64,000 bases of DNA. Source: Channallabes apus (Eukaryota; Chordata; Actinopteri; Siluriformes; Clariidae). The notes beneath the pieces were generated by a model that saw only the letters and a list, made by a program, of their open reading frames with translations, made no database searches and was not told where the DNA came from. The stretch lies in assembly GCA_030522415.1 (NCBI GenBank), contig CM060113.1:11604065-11668064 (forward strand), given 5' to 3'. Shown in pieces: positions 23,833 to 35,074 of the stretch (position 1 is the stretch's first letter; the number at the start of each line of letters is the position of its first letter). The position numbers were made by a program, and so were the translations under genes.

Positions 23833-24527
23833 CTAGTGGAGTTTGGCGTTCCGCAGGGTTCAGTTTTAGGCCCACTGCTTTTTTCCCTTTACATGCTTCC
23901 CCAGGGCAACATAATCCGTAAGCATGGTATTAGTTTTCATTGTTATGCAGACAACACACAGCTTTACGTCTCAACAAAACCTGATGAGAAAAACCATCTT
24001 ACTAAAGTTGAGCAATGTGTGCAGGACATAAGAAATTGGATGCTAATTAACTTCCTTCTGCTTAATCCTTATGAGACAGAAGTTCTAGTCATAGGACCGC
24101 ATACAGCTAGAAGTAAAAACTTAGATCACACTGTAACTTTAGATGGCCTTTCTGTTCCATCAAGTGCAACAGTAAAAGACTTGGGCGTGATTATAGATTC
24201 CAGCCTTTCATTTGAAGCTCATGTAGATAATATCACCAGGATAGCATTCTTTCACCTCAGAAATATTGCCAAGATAAGAAATATATTGTCGCTTAACGAT
24301 GCAGAAAAACTAGTTCATGCTTTTATCACTTCTAGGTTGGACAATTGTAATGCCTTACTGTCTGGTTGTTCTGTTAGGTGCATAAACAAGCTTCAGCTAG
24401 TCCAGAATGCAGCAGCGAGAGTCCTCACTAGAACCAGAAGATATGAGCACATCACCCCTATCCTATCTTCACTACATTGGCTCCCTGTGAAATTTCACAT
24501 TGATTATAAAATACTACTCTTGACATA

Positions 24528-25406
24528 CAGTGGTGTGAAAAACTATTTGCCCCCTTCCTGATTTCTTATTCTTTTGCATGTTTGTCACACTTAAATGTTT
24601 CTGCTCATCAAAACCTGTTAACTATTAGTCAAAGATAACATAATTGAACACAAAATGCAGTTTTTAAATGAAGGTTTACGTTATTAAGGGAGAAAAAAAA
24701 CTCCAAATCTACATGGCCCTGTGTGAAAAAGTGATTGCCCCCCTCGTCCGACCAAAATTACCCCAAGAGCGCAGAGACAACTCATCCGAGAGGCCACTAA
24801 AGACCCCAGGACAACATCTAAAGAACTGCAGGCCTCACTTGCCTCAATTAAGGTCAGTGTTCACGACTCCACCATAAGAAAGAGATGGGGCAAAAACGGC
24901 CTGCATGGAAGATTTCCAAGGCGCAAACCACTTTTAAGCAAAAAGAACATTAAGGCTCGTCTCAATTTTGCTAAAAAACATCTCAATGATTGCCAAGACT
25001 TTTAGGAAAATACCTTGTGGACCGACGAGACAAAAGTTGAACATTTTGGAAGGTGCGTGTCCCGTTACATCTGGCGTAAAAGTAACACAGCATTTCAGAA
25101 AAAGCACATCATACCAACAGTAAAATATGGTGGTGGTAGTGCTTGATTGCAGTTATTGCTGCTAAGGGTGGCCCAACCAGTTATTAGGTTCAGGGGGCAG
25201 TTACTTTTTCACACAGGGCCATGTAGGTTTGGATTTTTTTTTCTCCCTAAATAATTAAACCCCTCATTTAAAAACTGCATTTTGTGTTTACTTGTGTTAT
25301 CTTTGACTAATAGTTAAATATGTTTGATGATCAGAAACATTTTGTGTGACAAACATGCAAAAGAATAAGAAATCAGGAGGGGGGCAAATAGTTTTTCACA
25401 CCACTG
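24528..25406 (+). mobile_element. Tc1 copy A: internally deleted, 879 bp
   Basis: It has the complete outer end CAGTGGTGTGAAAAACTATT at 24528 and its inverse CACACCACTG ending at 25406, flanked by TA on both sides (24526-24527, 25407-25408). Removing it restores the LINE reading (compare 52425-52445 in the second LINE copy). Two deletions are visible against copy C. The left one joins the inner repeat directly to the RPTKITPRAQ region. The right one joins the YGGGS block to LIAVIAAKGG. It therefore lacks the start and the second and third catalytic residues, and can move only with transposase made elsewhere. Confidence 0.9.
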
Positions 25407-25679
25407 TATAAAGCATTAAATGGTCTTGCGCCGCAGTATCTGAGCGAACTGCTAGTGTCTCACTATACGCCACACCTACTTCGCTCAAAGGATGCAGGCT
25501 GCTTCTCAGTACCGCGTACTATGAAAACTACAGCTGGGGGCAGAGCTTTTTCTTACAAAGCCCCAAAATTATGGAATAGTCTTCCAAATAGTGTTCGGGA
25601 CTCAGACACAGTCTCAGTGTTTAAGTCTAGGCTAAAAACCTATTTATTTAGCCAAGCATTTTTATAAATAGATTTGCCA

Positions 25680-26640
25680 TAGGTAAACGAGCAGATCTGG
25701 GGGACTCATGGACGTAGAGTATTATGGTGAACTGGTATGTTTAGATGCTGTCTTCCTCACTCTCATTTGATCACTCAGGTTTGTTGACGGTGAAGTGATT
25801 GTTTGCTTTACATCTCAGGGAGCCCTCATGTTTGTGTTATCTTCTGGCTCTCCCTTTTAGTTGTGCTGTCATAGTCAGTCCTGCCGGAGTCCCTGATTGC
25901 ACTCTACAGTAAATATACATTCACATTATACATTATGTGACTGTGACCATACCTAACTGCCATCTCTCCTCCTCTTCTCTTTCTCCCCCTCTTTCTCTTT
26001 CCTCTCTCCCCCTGTCTCCCCCTTTCACTCTCTCTCTCTCTCTCTCTCTCTGTCGAGCTACACATGTCATTCCTGAGCTGCCAGTGATCCAGACTCCCTC
26101 TGCCCTCCGGACCTGTTTGATCCATCCTGGTGCCCCGTTTCTGGTTGGAGGTCTCGTCGCATGGATGCACCGTGTGTCTCTTTGGGATGCGTCTGGTGTC
26201 TGGGGATGATTCTATCTACTTAGAAGATGGTTCTGGCCTCGACTGGTGTTTTCAGCTGTATCTCTGAGGACTTGACAATTCGAAAGTTCAGGACTGGAAC
26301 TTTCTACAAGTCTATCTGAGTCTCCAATAACTACTGGACTCCATTTTAACATCAATTAACATCAACTATTATAGCTCAACTGCCTGCCACCTAACACTGT
26401 ATAAATGCAGATCATTTCCTGCTATCTGTTTCACCCAAATGAGGATGGGTTCCCTGTTGAGTCTGGTTCCTCTCAAGGTTTCTTCCTATTACCATCTCAG
26501 GGAGTTTTTCCTTGGCTTGCCCTCGGCTTGCTCACCAGGGACTATCTGAACATTTTGATTCATACACATTCACATTCCATACAAACTTAAATAATTCTTT
26601 TGATTGTGTAAAGCTGTTTTGAGACAATGTCAATTGTTAA
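25680..26640 (+). other. L2 LINE 3' UTR with CT-rich tract
   Basis: About 1 kb between the ORF2 stop and the tail. It contains a pyrimidine-rich stretch at 25965-26055 ending in a CT microsatellite. The same UTR, with small differences, is at 52690-53650. Confidence 0.8.
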
Positions 26641-26690
26641 AAGCACTATACAAATAAAATTTAATTTAATTGAATTAATGTGCTTGCATA

Positions 26691-27170
26691 CACCGCTGAT
26701 TTACTGTATAAAGACTGCTGCTCAGTGGCGGCGACTAAGGCCTTGAGCTGAAACTACGCTAAGAGTGAGTTAAGGTTGGTCCAGACCAACCTTACGAACA
26801 CGTGACTTGCCTAATACCCCTATCTCACCTACAGTACGCAGTTTCGCGCGGTGGCCATAAGTACTGTTCATCATGATTAACCGCGAGTTTTTGGCATTGT
26901 GAGTAAGCTTCCATCTTTCCGTGCGAAAAATTAAACATATTTAATTTTTTTGCTGGTCCTCGCGTAAGTTCAGCGCCAGCGTAATGTCAGCGGGCAATCA
27001 CGGCGACTCACTGTGCCTAACTCCGCATTTCACCATGAGACCGCATAGGTGAGATAGGGGTATAAGAGATACTTAATGTACGAATGTTTCGGGAAATGTG
27101 CCATAAAGAGAGAGGTTAAGGTACAACTTAAGAACTTCTTAGCGATAAGAAGCTTTCGAGAAACCGGACC
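26691..27170. mobile_element. Harbinger-like DNA transposon, right part
   Basis: This runs from the LINE tail to the right TIR (27153-27170), interrupted by the MITE at 26814-27066. An 8-bp stem with two-base loop, GGTTGGTC..GACCAACC, lies at 26773-26790. Terminal AGAAACCGGACC mirrors the left TIR with one mismatch. Confidence 0.5.
26814..27066. mobile_element. MITE with TACCCCTATCTCACCTA ends
   Basis: The left end ATACCCCTATCTCACCTA (with GCAGTTTCGCGCGGTGG following) is inverted at the right end (CCGCATAGGTGAGATAGGGG, then TAT). About 250 bases long, no coding capacity. It is embedded in the right arm of the Harbinger-like element. Related modules form the cluster at 19490-19965. Confidence 0.7.
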
Positions 27171-27659
27171 CTGATTTGTCCTTGCCTCTTGTTATATACA
27201 GTATGCAAACAACAGTTACCTTTGCACAACTTTTCTGTGATTAATTGCCCTAGTCTACTTTTTGCAGCCTAAGTCCATACTATAACACTTTGCCATAGTA
27301 TTGCACTGAACACATTTGACCAAAAAATCTGGAAAAAGCAGAATACAGTATAAAAATTATGCTTTAGTAGAGTTCCAAAACAGCATTGTGCCAACATCTT
27401 CCAAGATAGCAGACAAGCTTTCACGTAATGCCATTTGTTTCAGTGTTGGCTAGTGTGTGCTGTCTGCATTTCTGTGTATTTAGTTATTTATGTGCTGTCT
27501 TTTTGGCATTCCGTTTGATTTCTATTGTATAACTTGTCTTGTGTGTAGTTTTTTTTTTTTTTTTTCGACTGTGAAAATGTATGTGGGAAGTTGCTAATTG
27601 CTCTCAGTGGATGTCAGTGGAACCAATGAATCTGCATAAAACACTTCAAACATTAATTT
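27171..27659. other. No gene or element recognised
   Basis: AT-rich unique-looking sequence with a T run at about 27548. Confidence 0.5.
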
Positions 27660-27990
27660 ATTAACTAAATGCTTTATCCTGATCAGAGTCATGTTGATAC
27701 TAGAGCCTTTCCTAGGAAAATTAGCTATGAGGTTGGAATACAGCCTTCATGGAAATGTGGTCCCAAGGGGCCCATGCCCACCTATATTTACACACTCATT
27801 CATGCCAAAAGGCCATTTAGTTTAGCCAAACCATCAACTGGCATGTTTATTAGAGGTGGGAGAAAACTGGAGAACCCAGAGGATGTAGGAAGAACATGTG
27901 AAACCACACAGACAGTAATTAGGATCAAACCAGAGACCCTGGAGCTATGAGGCTTTAGCACTACTCACTGTGCCACCGCACCACCTACAG
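27660..27990 (-). mobile_element. tRNA-headed SINE-type repeat (copy 1)
   Basis: On the minus strand the head reads GGTGCGGTGGCACAGTGAGT, a possible A box, followed by CCTCATAGCTCCAGGGTCTC and GGTTTGATCC, a possible B box. The body includes the TCCTCTGGGTTCTCCAGTTT segment. The same repeat is at 35080-35395 (plus) and 63550-63765 (minus). The Pol III head is inferred from box-like motifs only. Confidence 0.6.
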
Positions 27991-27999
27991 ATTCTCTCT

Positions 28000-29580
28000 G
28001 CTCTTGTAATATTATCATATAGTAGGATAGAGAGAGTGGTTTATATTTGTTTTTTCTACTAGGTACTGACACATTAAACATGTTTTCTTTAACAAAAACT
28101 TTATTATTCATTAATACAAGCATGACTCATGCCCAGAGGCAGCACTGCATAAGAGCAGAGTAAATGTAGACATCAGCTGATGAGAATTGACAGCACGGGA
28201 TGCTCACTGGCCAGAACTGGATCTTAATAAAGCTAAACATTGTGTTTGATAAGAGATGAGAGACACATGCCCTTTGAATTTATTCTTAATTTTTGATAGC
28301 CTTTTGCATCTCTGAGTTAAAAGTACATTATTCATATAGGATTGTTGTTGTGTCCTTCTCAGAGGGGAAAACATGCATTCTATCGCTTACTGCACTGTCA
28401 TTTAATGTATACTCATAGATCAATAGTTCAACACAATGGCACATGTTGGTGGAGATGACAAATATCTTCTTTACAAATGGGAAATTAAGTCCTCTGTAAG
28501 GAAAATTGTGTTTTTTTAATTGGATGGATAAACAAGTTGACAGGGAATTTAAAAGATACAGTACAAGCTTGACAAACATTGTCCAGTATGGTTGATGGTC
28601 AGGCCAGTGCTGGCATTGGTCACTCAGATAGTGCTACTGTGTGGAGATTTGCATCTTAATTAGATCCTTATATTTACGGCAAATATTGTCTGCCTAATGA
28701 AATTCAGTTCCATTCAGAAGGTGTATTCTGCTGATGACTGCCATTATATAATATGATCTTACGTTTCTTTCTACTTTTTCTACTGTCTCCGCCAGCTTCG
28801 ACAGTTCTTTAGGTAAGAGGATTTTACAAATCATATTTTGTAGTAGCTCAATTGAATTTTGGATTTAAGCTTTCCCCCCCCATAATATTCAAATGGAAAT
28901 TTTGTTTCTAAAGCCTATCATAAAATTGGAGATTCAAAATTACAAAATAACATTAGAGTACATCACTGTGCTCATTCATTGGAATGAAAATGGTTCTTTA
29001 AAAAACGAAAAGTAATTTGAGGTTCCATTTTTAGCAGAAGAAATTAAATTCAATGGATCGATTAATGTTTTATTCCACTTGTTTATCAAAGGTGCAGTTG
29101 ACAAACAAACAAAAAAAAAATCTGTGTCCCATTGGGTAATTTAGTTGCAAATAGTATATACAGCTCTGAGGGAACCATAGGTAAATCAGATAAAAACATG
29201 ATAAAAAGCCATAAGTAAACCATACAGTAGGTAAAGCAGAGAAAGGCATGTGGAAAGAATGAACAAAAAACTGTTAAAATTCTTCTTTCTTCATTTATAA
29301 TTCATTCTCTAATTTCAAAAACACTTGATAAGATCTACATAAACTTGCACTATAATTTAGGCAATATGAACTGTTGTGATTTTATACATCTTTACTTGGT
29401 GGTAATTTTTCTATTACTGATGACTGTGGCATGAATTGGGGACAATGCATAGTGTAAACACATGTCCTGTAAGTGTCTTAAAAACACATGAACAAAGGAC
29501 GTGATTGACTGCAAAAACAATAATAAATTTAACAATACAAGCAACAGGGACCAATCAAGGGAACTGTTACTGCATTTAGC
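28000..29580. other. Unique AT-rich sequence with a possible micro-exon
   Basis: No transposon was recognised. The segment 28630-28870 has an even base composition and octamer-like ATTTGCAT (about 28647). It contains the possible 17-nt exon annotated separately. Confidence 0.45.
28796..28812 (+). other. Possible 17-nt micro-exon
   Basis: A pyrimidine-rich stretch of about 30 bases (28763-28790) ends in CCGCCAG, a good 3' splice site. The 17 bases CTTCGACAGTTCTTTAG follow, then GTAAGAGG, a strong 5' splice site. One of the frames reads x-FDSSL-x. No other exon of a host gene was identified in the window, so the gene is unknown and this rests on splice-site appearance alone. Confidence 0.25.
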
Positions 29581-29589
29581 ATGGGTCTT

Positions 29590-30240
29590 TGCCAGCACTT
29601 AGCTATGGCAAGGTTTCGAAGCTTCAGATGGACCCTCGACTGGGACTTGACACAAGCATTGTGCCAGGATTTGACACAGGTACTGGGCAAGTACTTGACA
29701 TGGGCACTGGGCCAGAAACACACACAGGGTTGGGCATGAGTTTGCCTGTGGCCACTTACTGTAAGATCCTGCTTCATAGACTTCAGAACAGAGCTTTGAA
29801 GCTTGAGGCAGAACAAGCACAACATCACTGAAGCTTGTGTGTGGAGCAAATTCTCAAAGACTGGTGGTGGCACAAGCATGATGCTTTCAACGCTAGAGTG
29901 TAGAGCAAGCATGACCTAAGCGAATCTGCTGTGCATGCGTCTGACACCAGGTTGTTAAAACCAGGTGGTAGAGAATGGAAGACATCTGAAAAGCTGGAAT
30001 GTCCTGCAAGCACAACATCATTGAAGTCAGATGGCAGGGTGAGCACAATGTTCTCAAATCTAAATGGCAAAAGAAGCACAATGCTCTCAAAACCAGAAGT
30101 ACACCACCAGTACAGTACCTTAGCACCAGAGGGTGCTGCTGGGCTAGGTGAGATGGTGTATTGACTGGCCAAGATGGTGCGGAGCATGGCTGAGACTGTA
30201 CCAGACGTACAGTGGCAATGGCTCCAGAGCATGAGCATGG
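29590..30240. repeat. Degenerate tandem repeats
   Basis: 29640-29730 carries three or four copies of a 23-24-base unit (variants of CTTGACACAGGCACTGGGCC). 29810-30100 carries diverged units of about 30-36 bases around AGCACAATGCTCTCAAA-type sequence. Long open frames exist on the minus strand but look like products of the repeat, with no recognisable domain. Confidence 0.55.
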
Positions 30241-30328
30241 TAAGGATTGGCCAGAGCTATAATTTAGAGAGAGAATGTAGAATGTTTCAGGCACATTAGA
30301 ACAAGGCTTAGGAGAAGCAAATAAAATA

Positions 30329-31889
30329 CAAACCGGATTCCAAAAAAGTTAGGACACTAAACAAATTGGGAATAAAAACTGAATGCAATGATGTGGAGAT
30401 GGCAAATGTCAATATTTTATTCAGAATAGAACATAAATCATGGAACAAAAGTTTAAACTGAGAAAATGTATAATTTTAAGGGAAAAATATGGTGAATCAA
30501 AATGTCATGGTGTCAACAAATCCCAGAAAAGTTGGGACAAGGCCATTTTCACCACTGTGTGGCATCTCCCCTTCTTCTTACAACACTCAACAGACGTCTG
30601 GGGACCGAGGAGACCAGTTTCTCAAGTTTAGAAATAGGAATGCTCTCCCTGTCTTGTCTAATACAGGCCTCTAACTGTTCAATCGTCTTGGGCCTTCTTT
30701 GTCGCACCTTCCTCTTTATGATGCGCCAAATGTTCTCTATAGGGGAAAGATCTGGACTGCAGACTGGCCATTTCAGTACCCGGATCCTTCTCCTACGCAG
30801 CCATGATGTTGTGATTGATGCAGAATGTGGTCTGTCATTATCTTGTTGAAAAATGAAAGAGAAATGACGTCTGGATGGCAGCATATGTTGTTCTAGAACC
30901 TGAATATATTTTTCTGCATTGATGGTGCCGTTCCAGACATGCAAGCTGCCCATGCCACACGCACTCATGCAACCCCATACCATCAGAGATGCAGGCTTCT
31001 GAACTGAGCGTTGATGATAACTTGGGTTGTCCTTGTCCTCTTTGGTCCGGATGACATGGCGTCCCACATTTCCAACAAGAACTTCGAATCTGTGACTCGT
31101 CTGACAACAGAACAGTCTTCCATTTTGCCACACTCCATTTTAAATGATCCCTGGCCCAATGAAAATGCCTGTGCTTGTGGATCTTGCTTAGAAATGGCTT
31201 CTTCTTTGCACTGTAGAGTTTCAGCTGGCAACGGCGGATGGCACGGTGGATTGTGTTCACTGACAATGGTTTCTGGAAGTATTCCTGAGCCCATTCTGTG
31301 ATTTCCTTTACAGTAGCATTCCTGTTTGTGGTGCAGTGTCATTTAAGGGCCCAGAGATCACGGGCATCTAGTATGGTTTTACGCCCTTGACCCTTATGCA
31401 CAGAGATTGTTCCAGATTCTCTGAATCTTCAGATGATATTATGCACAGTTGATGATGATAACTGCAAAGTCTTTGCAATTTTTCGCTGGGTAACACCTTT
31501 CTGATATTGCTCCACTATCTTTCTGCGCAACATTGTGGGAATTGGTGATCCTCTACCCACCTTGGCTTCTGAGAGACACTGCCACTCTGAGAAGCTCTTT
31601 TTTTTACCCAATCATGTTGCCAATTAACCTAATTACTGTTACTAGTCTTCCAGCTCTTCGTTATGTTCAAATTTACTTTTTCCAGCCTCTTATTGCTACT
31701 TGTCCCAACTTTTTTGGGATTTGTTGACACCGTGAAATTTGGAATCAACATATTTTTCCTTTAAAATGATAAATTTTCTCGGATTAAACTTTTGATCTGT
31801 CATCTATGTTCTATTCTGAATAAAATATTGACATTTGCCATCTCCACATCATTGCATTCAGTTTTTATTCACAATTTGTTTAGTGTCCC
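30329..31889 (-). mobile_element. Second-family Tc1-like transposon with about 200-bp TIRs
   Basis: The left TIR begins CAAACCGGATTCCAAAAAAG at 30329, next to TA. The right TIR is the inverse over more than 150 bases (ACTGAATGCAATGATGTGGA at about 30379 and its complement at about 31845). The outermost 25 bases or so of the right end are lost or changed (TGTCCCTATGGGACA). The sequence differs from the family of copies A-D. The transposase gene runs on the minus strand. Confidence 0.85.
30549..31611 (-). pseudogene. Tc1-like transposase (second family), frameshifted
   Basis: The N-terminus at 31611 reads MGKKKSFSEWQ, then a helix-turn-helix region with MLRRKIVEQYQKGVTQRKIA and STVHNII, where a stop falls (about 31429). 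The middle part runs in another frame (SVNTIHRAIRRCQLKLYSAK, then WKTVLLSDES with the first catalytic Asp, about 31100). A further frameshift at about 31085 leads into FEVLVGNVGRHV, SLMVWGCMSACG, FIFQQDNDRPHSA (second Asp, about 30850), CSPDLSPIENIW (Glu, about 30755) and a C-terminus at 30549. All three DDE residues survive in the DNA, but at least two breaks prevent a full protein. No intact copy of this family lies in the window. Confidence 0.85.
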
Positions 31890-32405
31890 TATGGGACAAA
31901 ACATCTATGGGATACAAAGACCAACAGGTAGCATCACTGGGTAACTGTTAATAGGACTTAAGTCTAGGCTAACAGGGAACATCTCTAACGAGACATAGCT
32001 TTTGGATTACAGGACAAATCTTTTGGTCCACAGCACATGATTCACACATAGCAGGGCATGATCCAGTAAGAAAACATTCAGTCTACAGAACATATCTTCA
32101 GGCTGTTGGGAGAAGCCAGAGTACCTGAAGGAACTCGGTTAGACCATGTATTCTTCTTCATATGTTTTTGTAATGCATTAAAAGTGATTCATGTTTACTT
32201 TCCCTTTTTTATTAAAATAATTTAGTTTTCTCGGTTTGTTTTTGCTAATTAAGTTGCCCTTATTTCCCTGCATACTGTATACACAAAGCTCTGCCCCAGA
32301 ACATATGGCAGATCAACTATACTTATCATGTTAACTAAGGTTGCCTTTTGCAAAGACATATTTATCCTTATAATGATTCCAAGTCATTTTTTCCCTGCTT
32401 TGCAA
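31890..32405. other. No gene or element recognised
   Basis: Unique-looking AT-rich sequence between two DNA-transposon relics. Confidence 0.5.
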
Positions 32406-32870
32406 TATGCAGTCATGTTCAAAAGTTAGCACTCCCTCTTTTAATAAATTTTTTAATATAAAAAATATGAAATAATGAAATAAAAAGATTTGACCATGCA
32501 ATGTATTAGGCTAATACAATCCCTGATGAACAACATAACTTTTTTTTTTTTTACCAAGGTGTTATTTATTTAACAAAAATTAAAGCAAGAAAAAAAATGT
32601 GGGCATTCCTTATTACCCCCTCCCCTCATGATTCAATAGCTTTTGGATCCATCATTAGCAGCAATTATTTGAAGTAATCCTTTTCTGTATGACTTTATCA
32701 GTCTATCATAGTGGAGCAGTATTGACCCATTGTTCTCTACAACATTGCTTTGGTATTTGTTAATGCACAGTTCTCTTAATGCCCCATCACAGGATTCCAG
32801 TTACTGTAATTTGAGGTCTGGACTTTGACTAGACCTCTGTGACCATTATTTACCATTACCTGGAATGTGA
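32406..32870 (-). mobile_element. DNA-transposon fossil, probably Tc1-like
   Basis: The left end GTTCAAAAGTTAGCACTCCC resembles a Tc1-type terminus. The interior has the order expected of an antisense transposase C-terminus: TTTGGATCCATCATTAGCAG, then a GACTTTATCAGTCT block, then GAGGTCTGGACTTTGACTAG (the antisense PxSPDLNP region). No open frame remains. The call depends on remembered patterns of fish elements. Confidence 0.45.
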
Positions 32871-35030
32871 CTTGTTGCCTAGCCAATTCATGTAAGCTAC
32901 TGTGCAGGTGTATTACTACTGGTGTATATCGGTATTAACAAAGAAAGCAAGTTAATTGAGATAAATCTAAAAAGTAAATGTTAGTAAATTATCATAACTT
33001 AGTTTAACATACTTTTCCAAATTAAATAAAAGTTGTATCCTTGAGAAGAAAAATGTATACAGGTATTGTATGTTTATATGTCAGCATTTATTCAATCTCT
33101 GCTTTGTCCAGCATCCTGAAACATTTGAATAAGATAAGGCACTCTTGGTCACCTATATCATCTTTATATTCTATTTCATCTTTAGATGCACAGAGAATGT
33201 ACTAAATGTTGAATATAGTACAGATATTCAATTTGAATAGTACTTAAACAATTTATAAATATGCCAAAATAATACTTTAGTTTAGGGATTAAGTACAATA
33301 ACTGAAATACACACCCCCACTGCATACACAATTTTATTACATTAATAATGTAATGCACTGGCAGTATCTAAATCTGTACCTGTTTAATGCTTCAATATTT
33401 GCATCTGTAGCTATATTTGGATTTAAACTTAGAGAAGGTATTTTGATGTTTACCTGACTATGAAATAATTCATTTCTGTCAATGCATCATTAAATTTTTT
33501 ATTTATTTATTTGGTCTTTCTTTGTTCTGTGAGCTTTCTATCTGCTCACTCATTCCAAAACGCTTCATACTGTAACTAACTGCTCACCTAGACAAAAGAC
33601 ATGGACCTGAATCTTTATGGCATGCTTTCTACATAAATAAATGAATGAATGATTCAAATAATAATTGAGGAAACAAACAAACAGATACAAGAAATATCAT
33701 TCATCCTGTTTATATCTGTATTTATTATTGTTGGAAAATAAATCTGCCATTTACAGAATACTTTATTTGTATGCAGTTACATTCATTCATACTGACTATT
33801 GAATTCATGTGGCAAGCGGAGCCATTTTAACCTCGATGCAAAATTAATGTGTTTATTGTTATGGAATTCTTAAATCTCAGACTTAATGTGCAAAGTAATT
33901 TAAACCAAAAGGCATTTAAGGCCACAATCCTGTCTAAGAGAACAAAGTCTGTTTAACTAGGCAATGGTGCAGAGGTCAGATGCTTCGCAAATAGCTGTCA
34001 AAATGAATAGTTCAAGGGGCTGATTAACACACGAGCAGGAAAAAAAACACATCATCTGTTTTCAAACTGCAGATCCAATTGTGTTTCATTTTATAAAGCA
34101 CTCTCCACTCTGGCATTCACTGTGTTCTGCATAATTCTTTAGACAGTTCATAAACCATTGCTCAATCTAACCATCACATCCGTATGAGAGAAATCAAATT
34201 ATATTACAAAGTAGTGCTAATAATGCTATTTAAAATCTCTTGATAATAAAGCCATGCAGTTCACACTGAAATCGTATTTAATATTTCCTTATTTTCTCTT
34301 TTCCTTTATACAAAGGCATCACGTCTTATTTCAAAAGGGGCCTATATTATGTGGCATGCCAGTGAACAGCAGAAGTATAATCTGTAAATGCTGATTGTTC
34401 CCTTTGTGAGTTCTTTGTTCTATAAGACAAGATTGTGGCTTCAAAGTCTTTTAATTTAAATTACTTTCTAAATTAACCCTGAGGTTTTGCGCACTCCATA
34501 ACAATAAACTCATTCGTTTAGCATTTTTAAGCCTGAAATGTCTTACCTCACTTATGTTCGATTTGTAATTAATTTGAGTGTCAGGAACAGGGATGCCTAT
34601 GCAAATATAACAGTATTTTCAGACTTCCCAATGCCACATGTGAATTTGTCTCAAAAACATGAAATTGAAAAGTGCCACAAGAGAAGTGCAAGCAGAACTC
34701 AGTACTGACAGTGAAATGAATGCAAAAAAGAGTTATTATCTCAAACAAAGAAAGTAGGTTGGTGCTGGAAATTAAACTAGATAAAAACATTGTCAATTTT
34801 GTAGCATTCTCTTGCTTGTAGGTTCTCTTGGACTCTGCTTGTCCTCTGATATTAGAGAACAAATTAATCATGTGGCACCTGCAATAAAAGGGCAACTCAA
34901 AGGGGAGAAATTAAGATAAATTATTAAAATTGTCAGTGTTTAAGAGATCATTTGTTATTGGAGTGCTTTGCTTCCAGGATAAATGGTGTTAGGGAATCAA
35001 CTTTGTACATTTGCGGGAATGCATTTCCTT
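32871..35030. other. Unique AT-rich stretch, no element recognised
   Basis: About 2.1 kb without a recognised transposon, microsatellite or long reading frame. It is the cleanest stretch of the window and the best place to look for conserved non-coding sequence. Confidence 0.45.
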
Positions 35031-35031
35031 G

Positions 35032-35072
35032 TAGTAGTAGTAGTAGTAATAATAATAATAATAATAATAGTA
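35032..35072 (+). repeat. (GTA)n(ATA)n microsatellite
   Basis: GTA triplets grade into AAT triplets next to the SINE head. Confidence 0.9.
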
Positions 35073-35074
35073 AT

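Larger units (their letters stand above)
21750..25667 (+). pseudogene. L2 LINE ORF2: endonuclease-reverse transcriptase, multiply interrupted
   Basis: Endonuclease blocks are LNIRSLASKA (about 21760), LCLTETWI, GRGGGVAVIY, YRPPGPYSEF and AGDFNIHF (about 22180). A stop at 22010 and later frameshifts break this part, and the terminal SDH block is degraded (about 22360). RT blocks are [11 protein letters not shown] (about 23200), [34 protein letters not shown] (about 23470), a SINE-like insertion, [14 protein letters not shown] (about 23840) and [10 protein letters not shown] (about 23940). The catalytic pair therefore reads ADN instead of ADD. The C-terminus runs through LNCALLSGC- and [20 protein letters not shown] blocks, is cut by the Tc1 at 24528-25406, and resumes as KALNGLAPQ to FSQAFL and a stop at 25665-25667. 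Confidence 0.85.
20480..26690 (+). mobile_element. L2-type LINE with two ORFs (copy D), nearly full length
   Basis: It contains a short 5' UTR, ORF1 with an esterase-like domain (20630), ORF2 with endonuclease and RT (about 21750-25667), a 1-kb 3' UTR and a 3' tail at 26640-26690 (GCACTATACAAATAAAATTT, then AATTTAATTGAATT). It is interrupted by a SINE-like piece (about 23620-23830) and a deleted Tc1 (24528-25406). The 3' half of the same family is repeated at 51478-53695. The element lies inside a Harbinger-like transposon. The 5' boundary is approximate. Confidence 0.85.

Noticed and set aside
29529..30294. Cys-rich minus-strand frames of 127-137 codons
   Set aside because: They come from degenerate tandem repeats. 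No domain, no splice sites, overlapping open frames.
34581..34895. 104-codon minus-strand frame in the unique region
   Set aside because: Low-complexity hydrophobic composition, no domain, no splice or promoter context.
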